From Ziziphus jujuba (taxonomy: Eukaryota > Streptophyta > Magnoliopsida > Rosales > Rhamnaceae): 64,000 bases of DNA. Numbering within the stretch: the first letter of the stretch is position 1; the number at the start of each line of letters is the position of its first letter. Both the position numbers and the translations under genes were made by a program. Below the pieces are notes generated by a model. It had not been told where the DNA came from and did no database searches. It saw only the letters and a program-made list of their open reading frames with translations. The stretch is from assembly GCF_031755915.1 (NCBI RefSeq), contig NC_083390.1:23555001-23619000 (forward strand), written 5' to 3'. Shown here in pieces: positions 22,642 through 34,049 of this stretch.

Positions 22642-25600
22642 TGTCAGGACCCGTCCAAAGTTCCCCACCGGAACCCTAGACAAGCCCTGATCCCAGGGAA
22701 ACCCTACCGGACCCTTCTGTGGAAGATCCGGCAGAACCTCCCCTAAGGGATGGACTTACCACAAAATTTCCTGCACTGAAAACACACTTCTATAATTGTT
22801 CCCTTATTCCTCCCACAGTACTACGAACTGGTTCCACAAATTTCAGCACTCCAAAATAAAAATACAGTAATCCAGTGCAATACAAATACTTAAGTGTCCC
22901 ATACAGTATACAGAGCTTTATGAAGTACTACAAAATACAGAATACAGTAAAAGTGAAAGAAATAGTACAACTGCAGTAAAAGAAGAACAAGGTACTGCAC
23001 GAACAAATACAGCGAGGAAGATCGAGTCCGCTCCGAGTGAACACCGACAACCTGGTACCTAGAGGAACGGAATTTAAGAGTGTGAGATGCTAATCATCTC
23101 AGTGAGCGACCCTACTACTCTACACTATCATACCACGGTAATAGGTATATAAATAATAATTATTTGGAAATAATAATGTCTCTCAAAACCCTTACAATTC
23201 TCTCAGTTGGAAAGGTTCCCCTTTTAAAACATTTTCACAAAACCCTTTATTCATATTTCCCGAAAACCAAGACATCAATTAAATACCAGAAGCGGTAACA
23301 ATTATATTTTTAATTCTAATTCAGTTTCCAAACATTTTATTTTTAAAACACAGTTCTGAAAATCATTTGATGCACCCACTATATACCAGTGGCGCCAACA
23401 GTACCCAGCGTCCCAAGGTACCGCCAGACAGGAGGTTATAGAAAGAAACCGGCATACGGTCGCGTGGCGTCCCACTGCGCCGCTGCTAACCTGGTGTCCC
23501 GGCCAATGGGGGGTGGCCACCCTCTCCGATGGCATCCACAGGACACCCTCATAATATCACCTGCGCGCTACTCACACCCACCTGCGCGCTAATCATATCC
23601 GTGTGCACAATATCCATATCACATATATCATATCACATAATCAGAACACCAGTACGTGCACGGTGCATCTAAAAATCATAAAATCCACAATTTAAATTAT
23701 AAAACAAATTTCACATTTTTCATAAACATAGCGGGCATAATCCATCCGCTTGAACCGGGAAATTCTCCACAATTTCCTTATAATTAATACCATAAATCCC
23801 ATGATTTTCAAATCCACCAACTCCCAAATCCATCAATTCAAATATCCACATTTTTTCCAAGCATAAATAATTCTCAAAATCTCATAATCAAATCTCATAA
23901 TATTTCATGGGCATATTTTATAAAAATTGAAATCACCAACATAACCAAATATTTTCCTTGAAATATTTGAAATTCAAATCGTGCCCAATTTACCATTAAA
24001 ACCACACCAATTTCAAAATCCTCAAAACCATAAAATAATTCCACACGGCATAAATTTGTAGAATTCGCATTTTCTTAAATCCAATAAATTCATAAATAAT
24101 TCTACAATAAATCCAATAAATATTTGGCACATAGAAATTAAATTCCAAATATTTAATTCACACATAATATATTCATCAATTAAATTCCCCAAAATTAATT
24201 TGAAGGTGGGTCACTCACCTTGTGCACGTATCTCAATCAAGATCCTCCGCAGGATCGACTCCGCTACTTGCACGTGCACCTAAAACATCCACAGTACCAA
24301 AACCACACATATTAATATTTTATTCGGGTAATCCCCAAATGGGTACCCGAGGAGCGAACACCAAACGATAACTAAAATTTACGAATTATATACCGAATCG
24401 AAGCTCGAGTGATGCTAATCACAGATCCGGTCTTAATTTCCGATGATCGTACCCGACGGGGTCGGAATTTTATCGGGAAGCTTTTCGGGTTTCGGCTTTG
24501 CAATTCTCCCAAACCGTCGCGAATTGGTGGAAACGGAAGTCGGATTTGGGTTCAGGAGGTCGAACACTGCGGACTGGAGCTGGCCGGAATTTTCGGGGTA
24601 CTCGCCGGAACAGTAATTTCCGGCGGGCCGCCACGTCACCGGCAACCGTCGCCGGAACAGTAATTTCCGACGGTGGCCGTTTGCTGTGAAATTTTGCAGA
24701 TTTGTAGATCGTGAGGAGAGCAATCCAACGGGACCGACGGTGAGCAAAACGGAGGTCGGACGGCGGAGAAATCACCGTTTGAAGATTTTCGACCCCTCGC
24801 CGGAAAACGCTCCGATCCCGGCGCGTCGGTGGTCCGATGGTCGTGATTTTTGGTGGGTAGGCCGGACTTGAGGAGAGGATCAAGGCTGTCAGGCGCGTGT
24901 ACTGTTTATCGGCCGGAATAGTGCCGATTCGCGGTGGCCGGCGGTGGAGGGGAAAAATCGCCGCCAAACTTCGGACGTCCGATCCGGGCGCGTCCGGCGG
25001 CCGTTCGCCGTGAAATTTGGAGGTTTTGCCGGAAATGAGGTGGGCAAGCTTTCTGTCCGGCGCGTGTACAGTAACTCGGCCGGAACAGTGGCAAAATCCG
25101 GTGGCCGGCGGTGGCTCTCTCTCTCTCTCTTTCTCTCTCCTCTCTCTCTTTCTCTCTCTTCTCTCTCTTTCTCTCTCTTCCCCGAGAGTTTTTCAAAATT
25201 AAAACCCTGCGTGACACTGTTCATGCCACGTGGACCAATCAGAAACTGACACGTGGCGTTTCACTGTTCACGACCCAAAAACATTAAAATAATACGGTAT
25301 CCGGTAAACTTCAAACGTCCATAACTTTTTAACCGGATGTCCGATTTAAGCGTGCCGCTAGTCTATGAACTCGTATCGACGAGTACTTTACAACCGTACA
25401 AGAGTCAACTCACAATTACATCACAAGAAAAAGTCAACTCCCGGCACCTTTTAGACAGTTTACACTTCAACTTGTTTTGCCCATAACTTTCAAACCGTAG
25501 CTCCGTTTTCGACGTGCTACTAGTCTACGAACGCAGGGCGTCATGCACTTCGCCACGGTACCCTGGTCAACTCGAAATTCCCACCGAGTCAAAAAGTCAA

Positions 25601-25684
25601 CTTTTGACCCCTTCGGTCAACGGTCAACGGTCAACATCGGTCAACGTGCACGGATTCCGGTGCGATTCGGGACGGGGTGTTACA
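22642..25684 (-). repeat. 3' LTR of the Gypsy element (3043 bp)
   Basis: Matches 30448-33490 base for base wherever compared. It includes a (CT)n-rich patch at about 25111-25182, GC-rich CCGGCGGTGG-type sequence at about 24590-25110, and a W-box cluster at 25564-25646. Small ORFs in it are identical in the two LTRs but resemble no known protein and are not annotated. Confidence 0.95.
25564..25646. promoter_or_regulatory. W-box (TTGAC) cluster in 3' LTR
   Basis: Within about 80 bases there are at least eight TTGAC cores counting both strands, including four in a near-tandem run (ggtcaacggtcaacggtcaa, then atcggtcaac). TTGAC(C/T) is the binding core of plant WRKY factors. The cluster lies 38-120 bases from the LTR outer start on the minus strand, in the U3 promoter region. 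Confidence 0.6.
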
Positions 25685-25699
25685 GCCTTCCCCCCTTAC
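25685..25699 (-). other. Polypurine tract of the Gypsy element
   Basis: On the minus strand the sequence just before the 3' LTR is TAAGGGGGGAAGGC, a typical plus-strand primer, directly followed by the LTR start TGTAACACC. Confidence 0.75.
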
Positions 25700-25728
25700 A
25701 AAAATTTCGTCCTCGAAATTTCCGCACG

Positions 25729-28700
25729 TCACTGGAACAGATACGGGTACTGCTCACGCATCTGTGCTTCGGGTTCCCACGTTGCTTCCTCGACCAAGTG
25801 GTTCCGCCATAAGACCTTAACTAGAGGAATAGTCTTGTTGCGTAGCGTGCGTTCCTCGCGATCCAAAATCTGTACTGGCTGCTCCACATACGAAAGATCT
25901 TCCCTTATCTCTATATCCGGACTCTCGAGTACGTGCGAAGGGTCTGCAATATACTTCCGTAGCATCGACACATGAAACACGTTGTGTACTCGAGCTAGCT
26001 CTTCCGGTAACGCCAACCTATACGCCACCGGGCCAATCCTCTCCGTAACCTCGTAAGGCCCAATATAACGAGGACCCAACTTACCTCGTCGTCCAAAACG
26101 TACTACTCCTTTCCATGGAGATAGTTTTAGGAATACCCAATCTCCTACCTCGAATTCCAAATCCTTTCTACGCACATCGGCGTAACTCTTCTGTCTATCT
26201 TGGGCAACCTTCAATCGATCCCTAACGATCTTCACCTTGTCCAAGGTCATCCTTAAATACTCAGATCCGACCGCATTAGTTGTTGCAAGGAGCCTCTCTT
26301 CTCCTACCTCACTCCAACACAAAGGTGTCCGACACTGCCTCCCATATAAAGCTTCATACGGGGACATTCCAGTACTCGCTTGATAACTGTTGTTGTAGAC
26401 AAACTCTATCAGTGGCAGTTGTTCATCCCAGCTACCGCTAAATTGCATAATGCAAGACCTTAGCATGTCTTCTAATGTCTGGATTGTGCGCTCTGCTTGT
26501 CCATCAGATTGTGGGTGAAAAGCGGTGCTGTAGTTAAGTCTTGCTCCTAGTGCATCAGCCAACTTCCGCCATAGTCGTGAAGTAAAGCGCGGATCTCGAT
26601 CGGAGACGATGGCTAACGGTACTCCATGAAGACTTACAATGCGTTGCACGAACAACTGGGCTAACTTCTCGGGCGAAAAACGTTCTCGTACCGGTAGGAA
26701 GTGTGCCGACTTGGTGAGACGATCAATGATTACCCAAATGCCGTCGTACCTTCTAGGTGTGGAAGGAAGCTTGAATACGAAGTCCATGTTGAGTTCTTCC
26801 CACTTCCACACGGGAATCGGTAAAGGTTGGAGTAGTCCCGAAGGCTTCTGTCTTTCTGCTTTCACTTGTTGACAAATCAAACACTTTGATACAAAGTCTG
26901 CCACTTCTCTCTTCATACCAATCCACCAATAATACTTAACAAGCGTCCGATACATCTTGGTACTCCCAGGATGCATCGCATACATCGAGCTATGCGCCTC
27001 CTCCAAAATCTCCTTCTTGAGTCCTGGGATATCCGGAACGCAAAGTCGTCCTTTATACACGAGGGCTCCATCCCTCCTTATGGAAAATTCCGGATCAAGA
27101 CCTTCTTGTACCTTGCCCTTAATTGTCCTCAACTTAGGATCTTCCATTTGGGTCTCTACTATACGATCCACCAACACCGGTCGTACCTGGAAGCTAGCCA
27201 TGAGAACTCCTGAAGGATGCATATGCATTAACACCCCCATCTTCTTCAACTCCACCATGAGAGGTAGTTGGATGACTTGGATGTGAGCAAGGGATCCAGT
27301 AGCCTTCCTACTCAAAGCATCTGCCACTACATTCGCCTTACCCGGGTGATAGTCAATCACACAGTCATAATCCTTTAACAACTCCATCCATCGCCTTTGC
27401 CTCATATTTAACTCCTTCTGAGTGAAAATATACTTGAGGCTCTTGTGGTCGGTATAGATTTGGCACGTGGCCCCATACAAGTAGTGCCTCCACTTCTTTA
27501 GAGCAAAGACTACCGCCGCCAATTCTAAGTCGTGCGTAGGGTAATTCTGTTCGTGCTGCTTCAATTGCCGAGATGCATACGCTACCACCCTTTGATTCTG
27601 CATTAGCACGCAACCCAACCCTTGATGGGATGCATCACAATAAACTTCAAAACCTTCATTCCCATCAGGTAAAGTTAAAACAGGTGCGGATGTCAACTTT
27701 TGCTTCAACTCCTGAAAACTCTGTTCACACCTGTCCGTCCAACTAAGTTCAACATTCTTTCGGGTCAATCTATGAAGCGGCCCGGCAATCCTTGAAAACC
27801 CTTCAATAAAACGACGGTAGTAACCCGCTAATCCAAGAAAACTTCGTACCTCCCTCACAGTGGTAGGGCGCTCCCAACTCAACACTGCCTTTACCTTATC
27901 AGGGTCCACATAGATACCTTCTGCCGACACGATATGTCCGAGAAAACCCACTTGATTCAACCAGAATTCACACTTGTCGAATTTAGCATATAGCTGATGC
28001 TGCCTTAGAGTTTGGAGCACTCTCTTCAAATGCCTCACGTGCTCTTCTTGGCTCCTTGAATAGATCAGAATGTCATCGATAAATACAATGACAAAATGAT
28101 CCAAGTACGGACGAAACACCCTATTCATCAAGTCCATGAAAGCTGCTGGGGCATTGGTGAGTCCGAACGACATCACTAGGAATTCATAATGTCCGTACCT
28201 CGTCCTAAAGGCAGTCTTAGGAATGTCCGACTCTCGGATCCTTAACTGATGGTATCCCGACCTCAAGTCGATCTTGGAGAACACCTTGGCACCTTGGAGT
28301 TGGTCGAATAGATCATCTATCCTTGGCAACGGATAGCGATTAGGAATGGTGACCTTATTAAGTTGTCGGTAGTCTATACACAGCCTTAGACTACCATCCT
28401 TTTTCTTTACAAACAAAACTGGGGCTCCCCACGGCGATATACTTGGTCTAATAAACCCCTTATCTACCAAATCTTGCAACTGGACCTTTAGCTCCCTTAA
28501 CTCCGCTGGAGCCATCCGATACGGTGGTAGAGAAATAGGCACGGTGCCTGGAATCAATTCAATGGGAAAGTCAACTTCCCTTTCCGGAGGCAATCCTGGT
28601 AACTCCTCAGGAAACACGTCCGGGAAATCCCTCACAACGGGCATGTCTTCCAACCTGACCCCACTTACTCGGGTATCTATCACATGAGCCAAATACCCCT

Positions 28701-29379
28701 GGCAACCTTTATTCAGTAGCTTCTTGGCGGTAAGGGTAGATATCAACCTCGGTAAGGGCCTTCCAACTCCTCCACGGAATACTACTTCTGGCAACCCTGG
28801 CCTCCTGAATGTAACTTCCTTGCTGAAACAGTCTACAGATGCATGGTTCCTTGCCAACCAATCCATGCCCAAAATTACATCAAGTCCGGACAGATCCAAC
28901 AGGATCAAGTCCGCCTCCATCACTTGATCTTCGATACAGAAGAAACATTCCTTGATTAACTGGCTAGGCCACAAGGATTCTCCTGCAGGAGTGGCTATCT
29001 CTACTAGACATTCTAAAGGAGTAGGGGTCATACCGACCCGAGTGACGAATTCCTTGGAGATAAATGAATGTGTTGCTCCTGGGTCTATAAGTACTAATGC
29101 ATCATTACCAAATATATTCAACGTACCTGCCACGACGTCCGGTGTAGCTAGGGCCTCCTGCTGGGTCATCGCAAACACTCGACCCTGCCCTGTCTGCTGG
29201 GGCCTCCGTCCTCTACCCCTGCTCGGTCCAACAGGCTGTGGGACTGATCCCGATGAACCTCCTACTGCATAACTCCCTCGGGAACTCTGACCCCGCGATC
29301 CACTGGCCTGATGTGATGGTGGGCTCGCCCCTAACACTCCCGCCTCTCCATAAGGGCAATTTCTCTTAATATGTCCCGC
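25729..29379 (-). CDS. Gypsy pol: protease, RT, RNase H, integrase, chromodomain
   Basis: An open frame of 1216 codons follows a stop at 29380-29382 and ends at 25729. It starts with the second half of a zinc knuckle (AGHIKRNC), then the aspartic protease ([13 protein letters not shown]), reverse transcriptase ([16 protein letters not shown], then FIDDILIYS), RNase H ([13 protein letters not shown] and the TDHKSLKYI region), and integrase with a zinc-binding head (CLICQQVKA) and DDE core ([19 protein letters not shown]). The end carries a chromodomain-like segment ([18 protein letters not shown]), which in chromoviruses steers integration towards particular chromatin. There are no internal stops. 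It has no convincing ATG of its own near the start, so it would normally be made as a gag-pol fusion. Confidence 0.93.
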   Translation of the reverse strand, partial: AGHIKRNCPYGEAGVLGASPPSHQASGSRGQSSRGSYAVGGSSGSVPQPVGPSRGRGRRPQQTGQGRVFAMTQQEALATPDVVAGTLNIFGNDALVLIDPGATHSFISKEFVTRVGMTPTPLECLVEIATPAGESLWPSQLIKECFFCIEDQVMEADLILLDLSGLDVILGMDWLARNHASVDCFSKEVTFRRPGLPEVVFRGGVGRPLPRLISTLTAKKLLNKGCQGYLAHVIDTRVSGVRLEDMPVVRDFPDVFPEELPGLPPEREVDFPIELIPGTVPISLPPYRMAPAELRELKVQLQDLVDKGFIRPSISPWGAPVLFVKKKDGSLRLCIDYRQLNKVTIPNRYPLPRIDDLFDQLQGAKVFSKIDLRSGYHQLRIRESDIPKTAFRTRYGHYEFLVMSFGLTNAPAAFMDLMNRVFRPYLDHFVIVFIDDILIYSRSQEEHVRHLKRVLQTLRQHQLYAKFDKCEFWLNQVGFLGHIVSAEGIYVDPDKVKAVLSWERPTTVREVRSFLGLAGYYRRFIEGFSRIAGPLHRLTRKNVELSWTDRCEQSFQELKQKLTSAPVLTLPDGNEGFEVYCDASHQGLGCVLMQNQRVVAYASRQLKQHEQNYPTHDLELAAVVFALKKWRHYLYGATCQIYTDHKSLKYIFTQKELNMRQRRWMELLKDYDCVIDYHPGKANVVADALSRKATGSLAHIQVIQLPLMVELKKMGVLMHMHPSGVLMASFQVRPVLVDRIVETQMEDPKLRTIKGKVQEGLDPEFSIRRDGALVYKGRLCVPDIPGLKKEILEEAHSSMYAMHPGSTKMYRTLVKYYWWIGMKREVADFVSKCLICQQVKAERQKPSGLLQPLPIPVWKWEELNMDFVFKLPSTPRRYDGIWVIIDRLTKSAHFLPVRERFSPEKLAQLFVQRIVSLHGVPLAIVSDRDPRFTSRLWRKLADALGARLNYSTAFHPQSDGQAERTIQTLEDMLRSCIMQFSGSWDEQLPLIEFVYNNSYQASTGMSPYEALYGRQCRTPLCWSEVGEERLLATTNAVGSEYLRMTLDKVKIVRDRLKVAQDRQKSYADVRRKDLEFEVGDWVFLKLSPWKGVVRFGRRGKLGPRYIGPYEVTERIGPVAYRLALPEELARVHNVFHVSMLRKYIADPSHVLESPDIEIREDLSYVEQPVQILDREERTLRNKTIPLVKVLWRNHLVEEATWEPEAQMREQYPYLFQ

Positions 29380-30303
29380 CTATCCACACTGAAAGCACAC
29401 ACCCTCAAACTGGCAAATCCCATGGTGTGCTCTATTGCAACGTCTGCAGAATGGCTTGGGGCTAAACCCAGAGTGCTGATATGAGCTCGTGCCGCCGCTG
29501 ATGGAATGGCGCGCTGGTTGGGGCATACGATAGCCGCCTCTCCTCTGAAATCTGCCTCGAGGGCTGAACCCACCACTGTCTGAGCCTGAACTATGACTCT
29601 TCTTAGATGCCCCCTGTCGAGGTACCCCGCTGTACGAACCTTCGAACGGTCTGCGCCTCGAGGGTCTGTGTATCTCCGCCTGTCTCTCTAGCTCGAGCGC
29701 TGCATCCCTGGCGGACTGATAGGTGGGGTGTACTGACCCAGAAAGGGTGTAGCCGATACTCTCGTTCAACCCGTCTATGAACCTCACCTTCTTCGCGTGA
29801 TCGTCGGGAATCAAGTGCATGCAGAACTCTGACAGCTCCCGGAACCTCCTCTCGTACTCTGTCACCGTCATGTTTCCCTGGCGCAGTCCCTCGAACTCTC
29901 TCCTTCTCGCCTCACGGTAGGCAGGAGGACAGAACTCAGTAGAGAAGGCAATCTTGAACTGGTCCCACGTATGCCTTCTGCGGGTCTTCTCCATTTGCCA
30001 CCACTTCCGGGGGTCTCCCTCTAACATGAACCCAGAAATCCTCACCATATCCTCATCGGGGCACTGCATCCCCTCTTCCAAGATTTTCTCCATGCTGGAT
30101 AGCCACTTCAAGGCTGCAGCTGGGCCTTGGCTTCCATCGAACTCCACGGCTCCTAAACGTCGAGCCTGATCCACGGATCGGTTACTAGAGCTTGAACCTC
30201 CTAAGGCTCTAGTTAGCTGAGAGACCAGATCTCTAAGGCTTGATCGACTCCCGGAACTCTCAGCCGAGCGTTCCCGAGTTCTACGTGTGTCCCGCCGACT
30301 CAT
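29380..30303 (-). CDS. Gypsy gag, ended by a stop inside the zinc knuckle
   Basis: An ORF of 307 codons from ATG at 30303. The Retrotrans_gag core is clear (WDQFKIAFSTEFCP, FEGLRQGNMTVTEYERRF, KVRFIDGLN). An Arg/Ser-rich linker and cysteine-rich tail follow (FCRRCNRAHHGIC). The frame stops with TAG right after CFQCG, and the next codons in the same frame complete a CCHC knuckle (AGHIKRNC). Gag and pol are thus one reading frame split by one stop. Gag is expected to form the virus-like particle and bind the RNA; losing the knuckle would be expected to weaken RNA packaging. Confidence 0.92.
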   Translation of the reverse strand: MSRRDTRRTRERSAESSGSRSSLRDLVSQLTRALGGSSSSNRSVDQARRLGAVEFDGSQGPAAALKWLSSMEKILEEGMQCPDEDMVRISGFMLEGDPRKWWQMEKTRRRHTWDQFKIAFSTEFCPPAYREARRREFEGLRQGNMTVTEYERRFRELSEFCMHLIPDDHAKKVRFIDGLNESIGYTLSGSVHPTYQSARDAALELERQAEIHRPSRRRPFEGSYSGVPRQGASKKSHSSGSDSGGFSPRGRFQRRGGYRMPQPARHSISGGTSSYQHSGFSPKPFCRRCNRAHHGICQFEGVCFQCG

Positions 30304-30433
30304 CGTAGTCGATTAAACTGAAGAAACAAACAAGAGTTTAGAAACAGGGACACTTAAGCACGATTACAAAAGGAAGGAATTTACGGATGGGCTGTACAGC
30401 AATGCACAGTCCCTTAGGATTACAAGAACCTAT

Positions 30434-30445
30434 GCTCTGATACCA
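30434..30445 (-). other. Primer binding site of the Gypsy element
   Basis: The minus strand reads TGGTATCAGAGC, an exact match to the usual plant initiator-tRNA-Met site, two bases inside the 5' LTR edge at 30448. Confidence 0.92.
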
Positions 30446-30447
30446 AC

Positions 30448-33400
30448 TGTCAGGACCCGTCCAAAGTTCCCCACCGGAACCCTAGACAAGCCCTGATCCC
30501 AGGGAAACCCTACCGGACCCTTCTGTGGAAGATCCGGCAGAACCTCCCCTAAGGGATGGACTTACCACAAAATTTCCTGCACTGAAAACACACTTCTATA
30601 ATTGTTCCCTTATTCCTCCCACAGTACTACGAACTGGTTCCACAAATTTCAGCACTCCAAAATAAAAATACAGTAATCCAGTGCAATACAAATACTTAAG
30701 TGTCCCATACAGTATACAGAGCTTTATGAAGTACTACAAAATACAGAATACAGTAAAAGTGAAAGAAATAGTACAACTGCAGTAAAAGAAGAACAAGGTA
30801 CTGCACGAACAAATACAGCGAGGAAGATCGAGTCCGCTCCGAGTGAACACCGACAACCTGGTACCTAGAGGAACGGAATTTAAGAGTGTGAGATGCTAAT
30901 CATCTCAGTGAGCGACCCTACTACTCTACACTATCATACCACGGTAATAGGTATATAAATAATAATTATTTGGAAATAATAATGTCTCTCAAAACCCTTA
31001 CAATTCTCTCAGTTGGAAAGGTTCCCCTTTTAAAACATTTTCACAAAACCCTTTATTCATATTTCCCGAAAACCAAGACATCAATTAAATACCAGAAGCG
31101 GTAACAATTATATTTTTAATTCTAATTCAGTTTCCAAACATTTTATTTTTAAAACACAGTTCTGAAAATCATTTGATGCACCCACTATATACCAGTGGCG
31201 CCAACAGTACCCAGCGTCCCAAGGTACCGCCAGACAGGAGGTTATAGAAAGAAACCGGCATACGGTCGCGTGGCGTCCCACTGCGCCGCTGCTAACCTGG
31301 TGTCCCGGCCAATGGGGGGTGGCCACCCTCTCCGATGGCATCCACAGGACACCCTCATAATATCACCTGCGCGCTACTCACACCCACCTGCGCGCTAATC
31401 ATATCCGTGTGCACAATATCCATATCACATATATCATATCACATAATCAGAACACCAGTACGTGCACGGTGCATCTAAAAATCATAAAATCCACAATTTA
31501 AATTATAAAACAAATTTCACATTTTTCATAAACATAGCGGGCATAATCCATCCGCTTGAACCGGGAAATTCTCCACAATTTCCTTATAATTAATACCATA
31601 AATCCCATGATTTTCAAATCCACCAACTCCCAAATCCATCAATTCAAATATCCACATTTTTTCCAAGCATAAATAATTCTCAAAATCTCATAATCAAATC
31701 TCATAATATTTCATGGGCATATTTTATAAAAATTGAAATCACCAACATAACCAAATATTTTCCTTGAAATATTTGAAATTCAAATCGTGCCCAATTTACC
31801 ATTAAAACCACACCAATTTCAAAATCCTCAAAACCATAAAATAATTCCACACGGCATAAATTTGTAGAATTCGCATTTTCTTAAATCCAATAAATTCATA
31901 AATAATTCTACAATAAATCCAATAAATATTTGGCACATAGAAATTAAATTCCAAATATTTAATTCACACATAATATATTCATCAATTAAATTCCCCAAAA
32001 TTAATTTGAAGGTGGGTCACTCACCTTGTGCACGTATCTCAATCAAGATCCTCCGCAGGATCGACTCCGCTACTTGCACGTGCACCTAAAACATCCACAG
32101 TACCAAAACCACACATATTAATATTTTATTCGGGTAATCCCCAAATGGGTACCCGAGGAGCGAACACCAAACGATAACTAAAATTTACGAATTATATACC
32201 GAATCGAAGCTCGAGTGATGCTAATCACAGATCCGGTCTTAATTTCCGATGATCGTACCCGACGGGGTCGGAATTTTATCGGGAAGCTTTTCGGGTTTCG
32301 GCTTTGCAATTCTCCCAAACCGTCGCGAATTGGTGGAAACGGAAGTCGGATTTGGGTTCAGGAGGTCGAACACTGCGGACTGGAGCTGGCCGGAATTTTC
32401 GGGGTACTCGCCGGAACAGTAATTTCCGGCGGGCCGCCACGTCACCGGCAACCGTCGCCGGAACAGTAATTTCCGACGGTGGCCGTTTGCTGTGAAATTT
32501 TGCAGATTTGTAGATCGTGAGGAGAGCAATCCAACGGGACCGACGGTGAGCAAAACGGAGGTCGGACGGCGGAGAAATCACCGTTTGAAGATTTTCGACC
32601 CCTCGCCGGAAAACGCTCCGATCCCGGCGCGTCGGTGGTCCGATGGTCGTGATTTTTGGTGGGTAGGCCGGACTTGAGGAGAGGATCAAGGCTGTCAGGC
32701 GCGTGTACTGTTTATCGGCCGGAATAGTGCCGATTCGCGGTGGCCGGCGGTGGAGGGGAAAAATCGCCGCCAAACTTCGGACGTCCGATCCGGGCGCGTC
32801 CGGCGGCCGTTCGCCGTGAAATTTGGAGGTTTTGCCGGAAATGAGGTGGGCAAGCTTTCTGTCCGGCGCGTGTACAGTAACTCGGCCGGAACAGTGGCAA
32901 AATCCGGTGGCCGGCGGTGGCTCTCTCTCTCTCTCTTTCTCTCTCCTCTCTCTCTTTCTCTCTCTTCTCTCTCTTTCTCTCTCTTCCCCGAGAGTTTTTC
33001 AAAATTAAAACCCTGCGTGACACTGTTCATGCCACGTGGACCAATCAGAAACTGACACGTGGCGTTTCACTGTTCACGACCCAAAAACATTAAAATAATA
33101 CGGTATCCGGTAAACTTCAAACGTCCATAACTTTTTAACCGGATGTCCGATTTAAGCGTGCCGCTAGTCTATGAACTCGTATCGACGAGTACTTTACAAC
33201 CGTACAAGAGTCAACTCACAATTACATCACAAGAAAAAGTCAACTCCCGGCACCTTTTAGACAGTTTACACTTCAACTTGTTTTGCCCATAACTTTCAAA
33301 CCGTAGCTCCGTTTTCGACGTGCTACTAGTCTACGAACGCAGGGCGTCATGCACTTCGCCACGGTACCCTGGTCAACTCGAAATTCCCACCGAGTCAAAA

Positions 33401-33490
33401 AGTCAACTTTTGACCCCTTCGGTCAACGGTCAACGGTCAACATCGGTCAACGTGCACGGATTCCGGTGCGATTCGGGACGGGGTGTTACA
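30448..33490 (-). repeat. 5' LTR of the Gypsy element (3043 bp)
   Basis: Same length and content as 22642-25684. As the upstream LTR in the element's own orientation it would hold the active promoter; its U3 start lies at 33490. Confidence 0.95.
33370..33452. promoter_or_regulatory. W-box (TTGAC) cluster in 5' LTR
   Basis: Identical to the cluster at 25564-25646. In this LTR it lies in the promoter region that would drive the element. Confidence 0.6.
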
Positions 33491-34049
33491 TGTATGTGTC
33501 TTTCATGTACTCTTCAAGGCAATATCTTTCCATAAAACTCCGAGTGATCTTGTATAACTGAGGCTGCCAAATTATTTAATTTATCTGTAAACGAAAATTA
33601 GAATGTTATATAAATCTTTCGATATATTAAATTAATGGTATTTGAACCTACAATCTGTAAAAGGTGTACACATTTATTAACACATGTATGTTAAACATGT
33701 CCTTTTGTTAAAGTCTTCCAAACTTCCTTAGTTTCATTAAATTTCATTTTCCTTGTCTTTTTTTTCTTTTTCTTTTTTCTTTTTTTTTTCCGAGTTGTCC
33801 CATTGAGTTCCCTTGGTTTTGATCAATGTCATTATTTTTTGTGCTCTAATAATTAGCATGTGGTTACAGCTAATTGACTTCATATATTTTATTAAGCCGA
33901 GTAATCCATTTTATATTATTTACATACATATTCCTATTTTTCCATTACTATGACAGTACATCTCGTTTATCTGGTCTAAATTCAAAGAAAAAACCCTCCA
34001 AAATTGCAGCAAGAAGAGGCTTCTTACTGATAGAAGTTACATATGAAAC
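33491..34049 (+). repeat. PLA1 gene 3 3' flank resumed after the Gypsy element
   Basis: tttcatgtactctt at 33503 matches the flank of the other PLA1 copies, and 33730-33910 parallels 1080-1215 (taattgactt followed by aagccgagtaa-like sequence). The match is lost near 33915. No gene is seen. Confidence 0.55.

Larger units (their letters stand above)
22642..33490 (-). mobile_element. Complete Ty3/Gypsy chromovirus (Tekay/Del-like) LTR retrotransposon, 10.85 kb
   Basis: Read on the minus strand: 5' LTR (33490-30448), PBS, gag, pol (protease, RT, RNase H, integrase, chromodomain), polypurine tract, 3' LTR (25684-22642). The LTRs have the same length and are offset by exactly 7806 bases; every translated segment compared is identical. 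Target duplication TGTA lies at 22638-22641 and 33491-33494. The minus-strand LTR begins TGTAACACCCC and ends GGTCCTGACA. The domain order with a C-terminal chromodomain places it among chromoviruses; the Tekay/Del assignment is by overall likeness only. A single in-frame stop separates gag from pol. The element looks very young but may be unable to move by itself. Confidence 0.95.

Noticed and set aside
24409..25249. Several overlapping ORFs on both strands in the LTR, repeated at 32215-33055
   Set aside because: They lie in GC-rich LTR sequence with CCGG and (CT)n runs, overlap each other in opposing frames, and resemble no protein. They recur only because the LTR is duplicated.
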